A DNA stretch of 64,000 bases from assembly GCF_011317445.1 (NCBI RefSeq), contig NZ_JAAAPL010000008.1, positions 1 through 64,000 on the forward strand. Direction: 5' to 3'. Positions 18,418 to 25,539 of this stretch are shown here, one piece after another. The notes under the pieces are model-generated. The model ran no database searches. It saw nothing but the letters and a program-made list of their open reading frames with translations, and was not told the origin of the DNA. A program made the position numbers and the translations under genes. The stretch's first letter is position 1; the number at the start of each line of letters is the position of its first letter. This DNA comes from Chelativorans multitrophicus (GTDB taxonomy: Bacteria > Pseudomonadota > Alphaproteobacteria > Rhizobiales > Rhizobiaceae).

Positions 18418-19344
18418 ATGAGCAGGAAAGAGAGCAAGCCCCGCGTCGATATCTACGCGAAGATCACCGACCGCATCGTCGCAGAGCTGGAAAAGGGCGT
18501 GCGTCCGTGGGTTCAGCCATGGAATGCTGGGAATACGACGGGTCGCATCACGCGGCCGCTGCGCCACAACGGACTGCCGTATCAGGGCATCAACACGCTG
18601 CTTCTCTGGTCGGAGGCGGTGGCGCGGGGGTTCGTCTCGCCCACATGGATGACGTTCAAGCAGAGCGTTGAACTGGGCGGTCATGTCCGCAAGGGCGAGA
18701 CCGGATCGATGGTCGTCTACGCCAGCCGCTTCACCCGCACAGAAACCGACGCGAAAGGCGAGGAAGTCGAACGCGGCATTCCCTTCCTCAAGGCCTATAC
18801 CGTGTTCTGCGCCGATCAGATCGACGACCTGCCGGCGCAGTACTACGGCAATCCCGCGCCGGTGGCCGATCCGGTCGAGCGCATCGAGCATGCCGATGCC
18901 TTCTTCACCAATACCGGCGCTGTCATCCGTCACAGCGGCGACAAGGCGTTTTTCAATCCGGCGCTCGACATCGTGCAGATGCCGCCCTTCGAGAGCTTTC
19001 GCGATGCTCCGAGTTATTACGCCACGCTCGGGCACGAGATGACCCATTGGGTCGGCTCGGAAAAGCGGCTTGATCGCAATCTCTCCCGCTATCACAAGGA
19101 TCGCTCCTTCAGGGCGCACGAAGAATTGGTCGCGGATTTGGGCGGCTGCTTCCTGGCGGCCGACCTCGGCATCGTCCCTGAACTGGAGCCGAGGCCGGAT
19201 CACGCGAGCTATTTGGCCAGCTGGCTTGAAATTCTCAAGAACGAGAAGCGCTTCATTTTCGCCGCGGCGGCGCATGCCCAGCGCGCCGTCAACTATCTGC
19301 ACGATCTCCAGCCGGGTGCGACGCAGGTCGCGGAGGCGGCGTGA
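18418..19344 (+). CDS. ardC: ArdC-like antirestriction protein
   Basis: This 308-residue protein has an N-terminal ssDNA-binding ArdC domain (ITDRIVAELEKGVRPWVQPW, RHNGLPYQGINTLLLW) and a C-terminal zincin-like metallopeptidase domain with ATLGHEMTHWVGSEKRLDR, whose HExxH-type motif here is HEMTH (about residue 205). A third ligand is in EELVADLGGCFLAADLG. ArdC proteins protect incoming plasmid DNA from restriction by binding ssDNA. The start at 18418 follows GGAGG and the leader. The stop overlaps the next gene's ATG (TGATG), so the two are coupled. Its position in the predicted leading region fits immediate expression after transfer. Confidence 0.9.
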   Translation: MSRKESKPRVDIYAKITDRIVAELEKGVRPWVQPWNAGNTTGRITRPLRHNGLPYQGINTLLLWSEAVARGFVSPTWMTFKQSVELGGHVRKGETGSMVVYASRFTRTETDAKGEEVERGIPFLKAYTVFCADQIDDLPAQYYGNPAPVADPVERIEHADAFFTNTGAVIRHSGDKAFFNPALDIVQMPPFESFRDAPSYYATLGHEMTHWVGSEKRLDRNLSRYHKDRSFRAHEELVADLGGCFLAADLGIVPELEPRPDHASYLASWLEILKNEKRFIFAAAAHAQRAVNYLHDLQPGATQVAEAA

Positions 19345-20285
19345 TGCTGCATTCTCCGAACATCATGGGGGAGGGCGCTGAGCCTTCCCCGCTCCGCTTG
19401 CGCGCGCTATCGCTTGGCGCTGGCGTGCAATCCACCACACTCGCTCTGATGGCGGCCCATGGCGAGATCGGCCCCATGCCCGACTGCGCTATTTTCGCTG
19501 ATACCGGCTGGGAGCCTCAGGCCGTCTACGATCATCTCGCATGGCTGATGTCGCCGAACGTCTTGCCGTTCCCGGTCCATATTGTCTCGGACGGCAATAT
19601 TCGCGAGCAGCTGATCGCGGCCGGGCAGGGCAACCGCTGGGCCTCGATCCCCGCCTTCGCCAGGACCGTCACGCCGGCAGGCGCGGTGGTCCCGGTTTTT
19701 GACGAGGACGACGAGGGCGAGCTCATCGAAGTCGCCACGCGCCAGACGACGACGGAGACCGTCTCGATCGGCATGATCCGTCGCCAGTGCACTACGGACT
19801 ATAAGATTGTTCCAATCCGTCGGAAGGTGCGTGAGCTGGCGGGCCTGACGCGCAAGCGCTCTCCCTCGTTTCCGGTCGTCGAATGCTGGATAGGCATCTC
19901 GACGGACGAGATTGTTCGGGCAAAGCCGAGTTTCGAGGCGTGGCAGGTCAAGCGCTTCCCGCTGATCGAAAAGCGCTTGAGCAGGCGGGATTGCCTCGCC
20001 TGGCTGCGTCGGCACGACTATCCCGATCCTCCGAAAAGCGCGTGCATCGGCTGCCCGTTTCACAGCAACGCCGTATGGCGATCGATGCGCGAACAGGATG
20101 CCGTTGCATGGCAGGACGCCGTCGAGGTCGACCGGGCGCTGCGGACAGGACTCAGGGGCATTCGCGGCGAGGTATACCTGCATCGATCCTGCGTGCCGCT
20201 CGAGGACGTCGATCTATCGACCGCCGCTGACCGCGGGCAGCTCGATCTCTGGCCGAATGAGTGCGAGGGCATGTGCGGTGTATGA
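19344..20285 (+). CDS. PAPS reductase-like PP-loop ATPase family protein
   Basis: This 313-residue protein is coupled to ardC by a 1-base overlap. It has a PP-loop-type N-terminus (LRALSLGAGVQSTTLALMAA), the adjacent FADTGWEPQAVYDHL signature of PAPS reductase/DndC-like folds, and a C-terminal cysteine set (SACIGCPFHSNAVW, HRSC, CEGMC) that could hold an iron-sulfur cluster. Members occur in phages and plasmids, and relatives (DndC/SspD) act in DNA phosphorothioation, but the other dnd or ssp genes are absent. A DNA-modification or anti-defence role alongside ArdC is inferred from position. A sulfur-assimilation enzyme is unlikely because the catalytic ECG-type tail is missing. Confidence 0.72.
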   Translation: MLHSPNIMGEGAEPSPLRLRALSLGAGVQSTTLALMAAHGEIGPMPDCAIFADTGWEPQAVYDHLAWLMSPNVLPFPVHIVSDGNIREQLIAAGQGNRWASIPAFARTVTPAGAVVPVFDEDDEGELIEVATRQTTTETVSIGMIRRQCTTDYKIVPIRRKVRELAGLTRKRSPSFPVVECWIGISTDEIVRAKPSFEAWQVKRFPLIEKRLSRRDCLAWLRRHDYPDPPKSACIGCPFHSNAVWRSMREQDAVAWQDAVEVDRALRTGLRGIRGEVYLHRSCVPLEDVDLSTAADRGQLDLWPNECEGMCGV

Positions 20286-20355
20286 GGCCGGCTTTGCCCC
20301 CGTAACGTTCGGGCCCATCACACGCGAGGAGCTTAACGCCCATCTCGTTCTATAG
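20257..20355 (+). CDS. possible small protein (32 aa)
   Basis: A short frame overlapping the end of the PP-loop gene encodes a 32-residue peptide whose second half, YEAGFAPVTFGPITREELNA, looks like a folded helix-strand fragment rather than random sequence. It ends 9 bases before the next start. It could be a coupled small protein or the 3' remnant of a larger gene. There is no clear ribosome-binding site of its own. Low confidence. Confidence 0.25.
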   Translation: MSARACAVYEAGFAPVTFGPITREELNAHLVL

Positions 20356-20364
20356 GGTCACAGG

Positions 20365-21177
20365 ATGGGCGAGATCCACCGCCCGACGCGCGGCTGGTCC
20401 TACGGCCTGCGCCACGAGGGCCGGCTGCTTGCCGTCGTCGCGACCGACACGCTCATACGTGAGCGTGTCGCCGGCTTGACGCGGCACGATGCAGTCGAGC
20501 TTTCGCGCCTGTGCGCAGCAAAACCGGATCTCTGCCGCGTGGCGCTGCGCCTCTGGCGATCCTTCGCCTTCCCGGCAATTGCTGTCGCACGCGGCTGCCG
20601 CTGGGCGGTCAGCTATCAGGATGCCGCCCTCCACAGCGGCAATCTCTTTCGGTTCGACGGGTGGGTTACACTCGGTCGATCGCGGAGCGGGACCGACTCC
20701 CGGTCCGGACGCCGGGGCCGAAGAAAGGTCATCTGGGGCTGGTGCGACGATCCGCAAATCAGGCGGAGCCGGGCCGTCGGTCTGGCGACGACGCCGACGG
20801 AGCGAAAGAGCGGACCGATTACCTTCAACGCCGAGGATGGCGTCGCGGCTGTTCCCTTCCAGATCGGCGATCTTGTCAATGTAGACGAGAATATCTACAT
20901 TACTGGCAAGAACTATCTACATGGAGGCCCCATGCCAATCAATGTCAATAACCCGGAGGCTGATGCGCTGACGCGCAGGTTCGCCCATATGGCCGGCGTC
21001 AGCATCACCGATGCGATCGTCATCGCGATGAAGGAGGCGATCGAGCGCCGGCGTGATGCCGAGAGCCCGCTTCAGACGGCTGCACGGCTTCGTGAAAAGC
21101 ATGGCGTGTCGCTGCGCAAGGCGGCGAAGAAGCCGCTCCCGCGCGAAGCTTTCGACAAGATGTGGGAATCGGAGTGA
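20365..21177 (+). CDS. Mom-like (GNAT-type) protein, frame continuous into VapB
   Basis: The first 130 residues have a block seen in phage DNA-modification acyltransferases of the Mom type: VELSRLCAAKPDLCRVALRL, then AVSYQDAALHSGNLFRFDGW and a basic stretch GTDSRSGRRGRRKVIWGW. Mom converts adenine in DNA to a carbamoylated form that blocks restriction. Oddly, no stop codon ends this gene: the frame runs on through 20931 into the vapB start at 20932. Either the product is a natural Mom-VapB fusion, or the Mom-like stop was lost. The region around 20770-20930 has no recognisable domain. Start ATG 20365 follows CACAGG. Confidence 0.55.
   Translation: MGEIHRPTRGWSYGLRHEGRLLAVVATDTLIRERVAGLTRHDAVELSRLCAAKPDLCRVALRLWRSFAFPAIAVARGCRWAVSYQDAALHSGNLFRFDGWVTLGRSRSGTDSRSGRRGRRKVIWGWCDDPQIRRSRAVGLATTPTERKSGPITFNAEDGVAAVPFQIGDLVNVDENIYITGKNYLHGGPMPINVNNPEADALTRRFAHMAGVSITDAIVIAMKEAIERRRDAESPLQTAARLREKHGVSLRKAAKKPLPREAFDKMWESE
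20879..20922. promoter_or_regulatory. candidate VapB operator
   Basis: ATGTAGA (20879-20885) and its inverse TCTACAT (20894-20900) form an inverted repeat with an 8-base spacer, and a third TCTACAT copy lies at 20916-20922, directly before GGAGG and the vapB ATG. This is the arrangement expected for autoregulation by a VapBC complex. Confidence 0.6.
20932..21177 (+). CDS. vapB: VapB-family antitoxin
   Basis: This 81-residue protein reads MPINVNNPEADALTRRFAHM with SITDAIVIAMKEAIERRR, the N-terminal DNA-binding fold of Rv0623-type VapB antitoxins, followed by a C-terminal toxin-binding tail (EAFDKMWESE). Its own GGAGG precedes the ATG at 20932. The stop overlaps the vapC ATG by one base (TGATG), the usual coupling. 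It neutralises VapC and, with it, should bind the inverted repeat just upstream. The same frame is open back to 20365, so a longer fused form is conceivable, but the ribosome-binding site supports independent translation. Confidence 0.85.
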   Translation: MPINVNNPEADALTRRFAHMAGVSITDAIVIAMKEAIERRRDAESPLQTAARLREKHGVSLRKAAKKPLPREAFDKMWESE

Positions 21178-21581
21178 TGTTCGTCGACGCGTGCGCGATC
21201 ATCGCCGTGCTGTCCGATGAACCGGAAGCGGGCCGCGTCTCCGATGCCATCGCTTCCGGGAAGAATGCCTTCACCTCGCCGGTCGCCGTGCTTGAGGCGG
21301 TGCTCGGTCTTGCGCGTCCCGACAAGTTTGGTCTTTCGGTATCGGAGGTGGAGCCGATCGTTGCCGAGTTCCTCGACGAGCGCGGGATCGAGGTCCGGGA
21401 TCTGCCGCCTGCAGCCGAGACCACCAGGCTGGCACTGTCGGCGGCTCACCGGTATCGCTCCGGCCGCCATGGCCTCAATCTCGGCGATTGCCTGCATTAC
21501 GCCTGTGCGAAATATTTCGCGGTGCCCATTCTGGCGACGGCCGATGAGTTTCGGCAAACCGATCTCGCCACGGTTCCCTGA
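21177..21581 (+). CDS. vapC: VapC-family PIN-domain ribonuclease toxin
   Basis: This 134-residue PIN-domain protein has the four acidic landmarks: MFVDACAIIAVL (Asp4), a Glu in AVLEAVLGL (about residue 39), LNLGDCLHYA (Asp near 103) and ILATADEFR (Asp near 121). VapC toxins cleave tRNA or rRNA when the antitoxin is degraded, which stabilises plasmids. The ATG overlaps the vapB stop, giving tight coupling. Length is normal, and the pair is a plasmid addiction module near the predicted leading end. Confidence 0.9.
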   Translation: MFVDACAIIAVLSDEPEAGRVSDAIASGKNAFTSPVAVLEAVLGLARPDKFGLSVSEVEPIVAEFLDERGIEVRDLPPAAETTRLALSAAHRYRSGRHGLNLGDCLHYACAKYFAVPILATADEFRQTDLATVP

Positions 21582-22262
21582 CGGGCGCCAGGTCGGCCCC
21601 GGGACCCGGAGGCGCCGCGCCTTCCCGCTGTAGTTTGTCAGGTCCGCGATCGGAACCCCGCCTGTACGGTCGTCCCTGGCGGTTAGCCATTCAGCTTGAA
21701 ACGAGAGCCAGGATAGGCAAATTGCCGGTCGCCTCTCCCGATAGCGCGCCATAGAAGCAGCGTCGGTTCAATGCATGGGTCAGCCTGGCGCGTAGCGTCG
21801 GGCGCTTGTCTCGCTGATCTCCCGGTGCGTCACCGTTCGAAGCCGGTGCGAGACAATGGGGCAACGGTCCCTGTCTTTGGGATCTGAGGCGCTGCGTGGC
21901 TTGACTGCGACCGCGATGGGCTCTCGACCGAACAGCCTCTGGCTCGTGGTATGACGCCGTCGACGGAAACGCCGGTCTTCATTCCGGTTTCCACAAAGGC
22001 CACGTCCATCTGCGTCCTCGATGTGACTGGTCTGACCGAAGGCCGATCCCGCTATTGCGGGCTCTCGATCTTGTCCCGGCAACGGCCTTCACGACTTTCT
22101 TCCCCTGACGGCTGCGCCGCCATTCCTCGCGGACCAAGAAAGCCGCTCCCGGCCGCCTTCCACTTTGTTCCAGCCCTGCGGGTGCCAGTCGATCGCCTCC
22201 GGTCCACCGACCGTCATCGAGGTCGCGATGGGCGCGGCCCGAGCAACAAAGGAATGAGACAC
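21582..22262. promoter_or_regulatory. 681-base structured leader before DUF736 gene
   Basis: No convincing gene lies here; minus-strand frames run into vapC as shadows. A perfect 9-bp inverted pair TTGTCTCGC (21806-21814)/GCGAGACAA (21848-21856) closes a stem that contains further CCGG pairing, and several shorter hairpins follow. This is the longest of the leader-like gaps in this part of the window and ends at AAAGGAATGAGACACATGG. Confidence 0.45.
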
Positions 22263-22571
22263 ATGGCTACCATCGGCACCTTCGCTTCCACGGGCAACGG
22301 CTTCAGCGGCTCGATCAAGACCCTCAACCTCAACGTCAAGGCCAAGCTGGTCCGCATCGAAAACCCCTCCGACAAGGGACCGCACTTCCGCATCTTCTCC
22401 GGCAATGTCGAACTCGGCGCCGCCTGGCAGAAGGTCTCCGCAGAGGGCCGCGACTACCTCTCGGTAAAGCTGGACGACCCGAGCTTCCCCGCTCCGATCT
22501 ACGCCACCCTGATCGAGGTGGAAGGCGAGGAAGGCCTGCAGCTGATCTGGTCCCGCCCGAACCGGGACTGA
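22263..22571 (+). CDS. DUF736 family protein
   Basis: This 102-residue protein begins [20 protein letters not shown] and has [20 protein letters not shown] and [19 protein letters not shown]. This is a clear DUF736 protein, abundant on rhizobial plasmids. It is predicted to be a small beta-rich protein without known enzymatic residues. GGAATGAG lies before the ATG, the gene stands alone after a very long leader, and a strong hairpin follows. Function is unknown. Its constant association with conjugative plasmids and placement in the predicted leading region suggest a role early in the recipient (inference). Confidence 0.85.
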   Translation: MATIGTFASTGNGFSGSIKTLNLNVKAKLVRIENPSDKGPHFRIFSGNVELGAAWQKVSAEGRDYLSVKLDDPSFPAPIYATLIEVEGEEGLQLIWSRPNRD

Positions 22572-22581
22572 GCATCCCGCC

Positions 22582-22613
22582 AGAGGACCCCGCCGCACAG
22601 GCGGGGTTCCTCT
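22582..22613 (+). terminator. hairpin after DUF736 gene
   Basis: AGAGGACCCCGCC (22582-22594) pairs with GGCGGGGTTCCTCT (22600-22613) with one bulge and a 5-base loop, 10 bases after the stop codon. It has no strong T-run, so it may act as a terminator or as an RNA-stability hairpin. Confidence 0.6.
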
Positions 22614-22871
22614 CAGCTATAGAGAAGCCGGAACCAGGCATCGAGCCTGGCCCCGGCTTTTTGCTGCCATCCGGTTGGGGAAGGTCTGCTCAGATCGTCC
22701 GAGGATGCCATGGCGTTCCGAAGGCCCCAAGGACTTCGTGGTACCCCCAAAATGCTGACGCATTTCGGCTCCCCCACTCGCCGGCTCCGCCGGTCGCGTG
22801 CCGCGCTCCTTGACCCCTCCGGCCCACCATGACCGCCGGTGTCATCTTTCACCAACATCAAGGAGATGAAC

Positions 22872-23036
22872 ATGTCGATCGATCAACACATCGAGGAGCT
22901 TCGGGCCGAGGCCAGAAATGCGATCTGCCGGGACGAGCGTCGCTGGATCGAAGAGGAGCTTGCCAGGGCGCTGGCCGAGCGTGAAGCCATCTGGGCCGAG
23001 CAGGAGGCGCTGATGAGCGCCGAGCCTCCTTTCTAG
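22872..23036 (+). CDS. small helical protein (54 aa)
   Basis: AAGGAG (22860-22865) lies 6 bases before the ATG at 22872. The 54 residues form two charged helices (SIDQHIEELRAEARNAICRD, EELARALAEREAIWAEQ) with a short tail. An in-frame ATG at 22866 is too close to the ribosome-binding site. There is no recognised family. Codon use and the ribosome site argue it is real. Its neighbours are the DUF736 unit upstream and a convergent WGR gene downstream. Confidence 0.55.
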   Translation: MSIDQHIEELRAEARNAICRDERRWIEEELARALAEREAIWAEQEALMSAEPPF

Positions 23037-23057
23037 GGGGCTTTCGCCCTGACACCT

Positions 23058-23092
23058 AACCTCATAAGCCGGATCGACCGGCCTATGAGGTT
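23058..23092. terminator. bidirectional hairpin between convergent genes
   Basis: AACCTCATA (23058-23066) plus GCCGG pairs with CCGGC plus TATGAGGTT (23084-23092). The hairpin lies between the 54-aa gene and the convergent WGR gene, overlapping the latter's stop codon, and can serve both directions. Confidence 0.7.
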
Positions 23093-23367
23093 CGCCGAGC
23101 CCGGCGATCATGCGGCCGGCGGCCCGTTCGTGGACCGTAACCGCGCGTGCGTTTGCTGCGCAGCAGCTCCAGAAAGAGCTGCACCGCGTCTTCCTCTTTG
23201 TTGAAATGATGTTGCATGATCTGCCCACGCGCGCCGATGCGTCCCCATCTGCGGGTCAGGCAGACGTCTCCGAACAGCGTCGCCTCGATCGACATGGCAT
23301 AGAACCGGGCCATGTTCTTCGTGGGATCCATCCGCTCGACGTAAAGCTGGTAGGGTTGCGCGATCAT
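23083..23367 (-). CDS. WGR domain protein
   Basis: This 94-residue protein is essentially one WGR domain: YVERMDPTKNMARFYAMSIE, LFGDVCLTRRWGRIGARGQI, and EDAVQLFLELLRSKRTRGY. WGR domains bind nucleic acid ends and nicks and are named for the Trp-Gly-Arg motif visible here. Stand-alone versions are common on rhizobial plasmids. The ATG at 23367 is preferred; the frame is open to 23403 but with a non-ATG start. The gene shares its upstream region with an inverted repeat at 23412-23439 and faces the DUF736 unit. Confidence 0.82.
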   Translation of the reverse strand: MIAQPYQLYVERMDPTKNMARFYAMSIEATLFGDVCLTRRWGRIGARGQIMQHHFNKEEDAVQLFLELLRSKRTRGYGPRTGRRPHDRRARRTS

Positions 23368-23403
23368 AGGGACAGAATCGCGCTTTACGATTTCAAGGTC
23401 CAA

Positions 23404-23750
23404 CGACTTCTATGAATCGGTTGCCCACGGCCGATTCATTCCGGTGATGGGTCAGCGCAGCGGCTCTGCCGTGGCCCTGCCATCGACGATTAGGCCATTC
23501 CTCGATCAACGTCGCGTCCTGACTATGGGCCGTACGTCCATATCAGGGCGTATCAGGAAAGTGGAAGATTCCCTTTCCGGTCGATGCTTCAACGATGCGC
23601 ACAGGGAAGTTGGGCGAGCCCCTTCGGGGACGGCTCTACTCGCACCGCAAGAGCGGTGCTCCCGGAGCCGCAAGCGGTCTCCGCGCAGTCGCGTGACGAT
23701 CCTCTCGCGGCCACGGGACCGTCCACAAATGATGGCTTTCGAAGCACCGC
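23404..23750. promoter_or_regulatory. intergenic with 9-bp inverted repeat and hairpins
   Basis: No gene is visible. A perfect inverted repeat ATGAATCGG (23412-23420)/CCGATTCAT (23431-23439) with a 10-base spacer lies upstream of the WGR gene and could be an operator. Between 23640 and 23700 there are short GC-rich hairpins (ACCGC-AAGA-GCGGT and similar) that fit the 3' end of the DUF1173 transcript. Confidence 0.45.
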
Positions 23751-24950
23751 TTACCGAGGAAGATCAGGCACTGGTCCTTCCGCGATGTCCCATATCCAGG
23801 AGTCCATTTCACTCTCCGAGACAAGCAGATCGAGCGTCTCGCGATAGGCGCCATCCGCGTCATCGGGAACGATGTACATCGCGATGGGCTGGCCGCCTTC
23901 ACGGGTCAGCACGACGCTCGCCATCGGCTGTGCCGGCGGCAAATTGTAACGCAACCCCTTCACGGATATGGAGCCGTGCTTCGTGAGCGCGTCAAGCAGC
24001 ATGCCTTCGTATTGGCTCTCGAATGGAATCCACCGTTCGCTGACCATCATCAGCGCGATCGCCTCGATGGCTGCGATGCCGGATACCCCGACCCCGAACG
24101 TTGCCGCTGCGATGAGATGCGATTCCGGGCTTGCCTCCCAAAGCGCGAGTTCGCGAGAAAAGACCTTGTTCATGCGGCGGGTGACGTCGTCGGCCAGCAT
24201 GAACGGATACCGGGGGGCGTGTTTGACGATCACACGCGATCCGGACCGAGACGGTTGTATCTCCTTCAACTCTCCGATCAGGATCGCGAGCGAACGGCGG
24301 TTGCCCTGTGACTGAACGGCTCTGCTCAGAAATGCCTGGCGGCGCTGAACGATTGCGTCGGCGCGCTCCGGATCGAACATCTCCGGAATATAGAGTGCGT
24401 CGGAAAGCGGCTTGCCCTTGGCGCTCGAGCTCGACGCCGCCTCGACGACGAACTTGCGCACCACCGCCCAATTGCGGCGGCCGGCCATCGCCGGCCGCCA
24501 GCGATTGAACTGCGCCCGGTCCCACAGGAAATGCAGCATCGCCTTTAACGACAATCGCGCCCCGTCGGTCCTGACGTCGCCCGGATCAGCGCTGTCCCCG
24601 ATTGCAGGCGCGGTCCGTCCGCCGAGCTTGGACAGGCTGAACCCGAGCTTCAGGGCCGTTGTGCCGTCCTGCACATTCTCGACGATTGCCTCGCCCTCGA
24701 CCGCGCTCAGGCCCGAGAGGTCGGATGGCGGCTCGTAGGACTCGCAGTCGGGCGCGTGCTGCGCCCCGGTGCCCGGCATCCGTTTCAGGATATGGCGGTC
24801 TTCAAACCGCGCGATGTACATCTGCACGCCGTCCGCCTGGCAGCGGCAAAGCGGATGTTCACGACGCGAATAGGCATCCGCCAACCGATCGTCGAACGCG
24901 GCATCAGCGATGTCGACATCAAGCCCGCCCATGCGGATATGCCGGCTCAT
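23751..24950 (-). CDS. DUF1173 family protein
   Basis: This 399-residue protein has an N-terminal metal-binding-like signature (HPLCRCQADGVQMYIARFED, then GTGAQHAPDCESYEPP) with conserved Cys and His spacing. The family name DUF1173 is assigned from this pattern. The middle holds an aromatic-rich region (LHFLWDRAQFNRWRPAMAGR), and the C-terminus carries long helices. DUF1173 genes typically sit next to conjugation genes in rhizobial plasmids. The gene is transcribed toward the WGR gene and away from the small membrane protein at 25.1 kb. Function is unknown; zinc binding is inference from the cysteines. Confidence 0.78.
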   Translation of the reverse strand: MSRHIRMGGLDVDIADAAFDDRLADAYSRREHPLCRCQADGVQMYIARFEDRHILKRMPGTGAQHAPDCESYEPPSDLSGLSAVEGEAIVENVQDGTTALKLGFSLSKLGGRTAPAIGDSADPGDVRTDGARLSLKAMLHFLWDRAQFNRWRPAMAGRRNWAVVRKFVVEAASSSSAKGKPLSDALYIPEMFDPERADAIVQRRQAFLSRAVQSQGNRRSLAILIGELKEIQPSRSGSRVIVKHAPRYPFMLADDVTRRMNKVFSRELALWEASPESHLIAAATFGVGVSGIAAIEAIALMMVSERWIPFESQYEGMLLDALTKHGSISVKGLRYNLPPAQPMASVVLTREGGQPIAMYIVPDDADGAYRETLDLLVSESEMDSWIWDIAEGPVPDLPR

Positions 24951-25104
24951 GGTCTTCCGGTTCCTGCGGTCATCATCAGACTGGTCTCCTCTTCACTTAT
25001 TCTGTTTCCGTTTGCTCCCGCGGTTTCGCCGGCCTGCGGTTCTTTGCTGTTCTTCTTCCGTCAATTGAACTCCGCCGATTCTCATTCTTCCAATTTCAGC
25101 TACA

Positions 25105-25539
25105 ATGACGCTCACCGCGAAAGGACAACGGATGCGATCTCCCACAAACGGCAATCACGACGCCCCCAACGCTGCCCCTGCCGACGCGCGGCCAACGTTG
25201 CGCCCGATGCCCTTCCTCGTCGCATTGCCCTTCAACGTGCTCGAGGCCATTGGCCGCGCCGGTTTCTACACCACCTGGCATCTGCTCTATTTCGTCGCCT
25301 GCGCGTTCCGCGCCTTCACCGGCTTTCTGTTCGTCGCCGGCATCGTCATGTTGCTCGTATCGATCGGTGTCTTCGTCAATCCGAATGCTGCGCCCATGCC
25401 GTGGTGGTTTTTCCTTTCCTCCGCGCTCGGCATGTTCGTCTTTGCGGTCGGCTACAATCTGTTCCTCGACTGGTTCGCGCCGCCCGGCGCGGAAGATCCG
25501 TTCGACCGGTACCGCCCTTCCGCTAAACGGCGGACTTGA
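25105..25539 (+). CDS. small integral membrane protein
   Basis: This protein of up to 144 residues has a polar N-terminus and three hydrophobic spans: LLYFVACAFRAFTGFLFVAG (about 60-80), IVMLLVSIGVFV, and WWFFLSSALGMFVFAVGYNL (about 99-118). The end is basic (DPFDRYRPSAKRRT). The true start may be 25132 (MRSPTN). Its 3' end overlaps the convergent traG 3' end by 17 bases, so the two terminate against each other. There is no named family. The location beside the coupling protein suggests a membrane accessory to transfer, but that is only positional inference. Confidence 0.55.
   Translation: MTLTAKGQRMRSPTNGNHDAPNAAPADARPTLRPMPFLVALPFNVLEAIGRAGFYTTWHLLYFVACAFRAFTGFLFVAGIVMLLVSIGVFVNPNAAPMPWWFFLSSALGMFVFAVGYNLFLDWFAPPGAEDPFDRYRPSAKRRT

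Noticed and set aside
19344-20285. Part of a DNA phosphorothioation (dnd) cluster
   Set aside because: Only the PP-loop protein resembles DndC; no DndA, DndD, DndE or restriction partners are visible.
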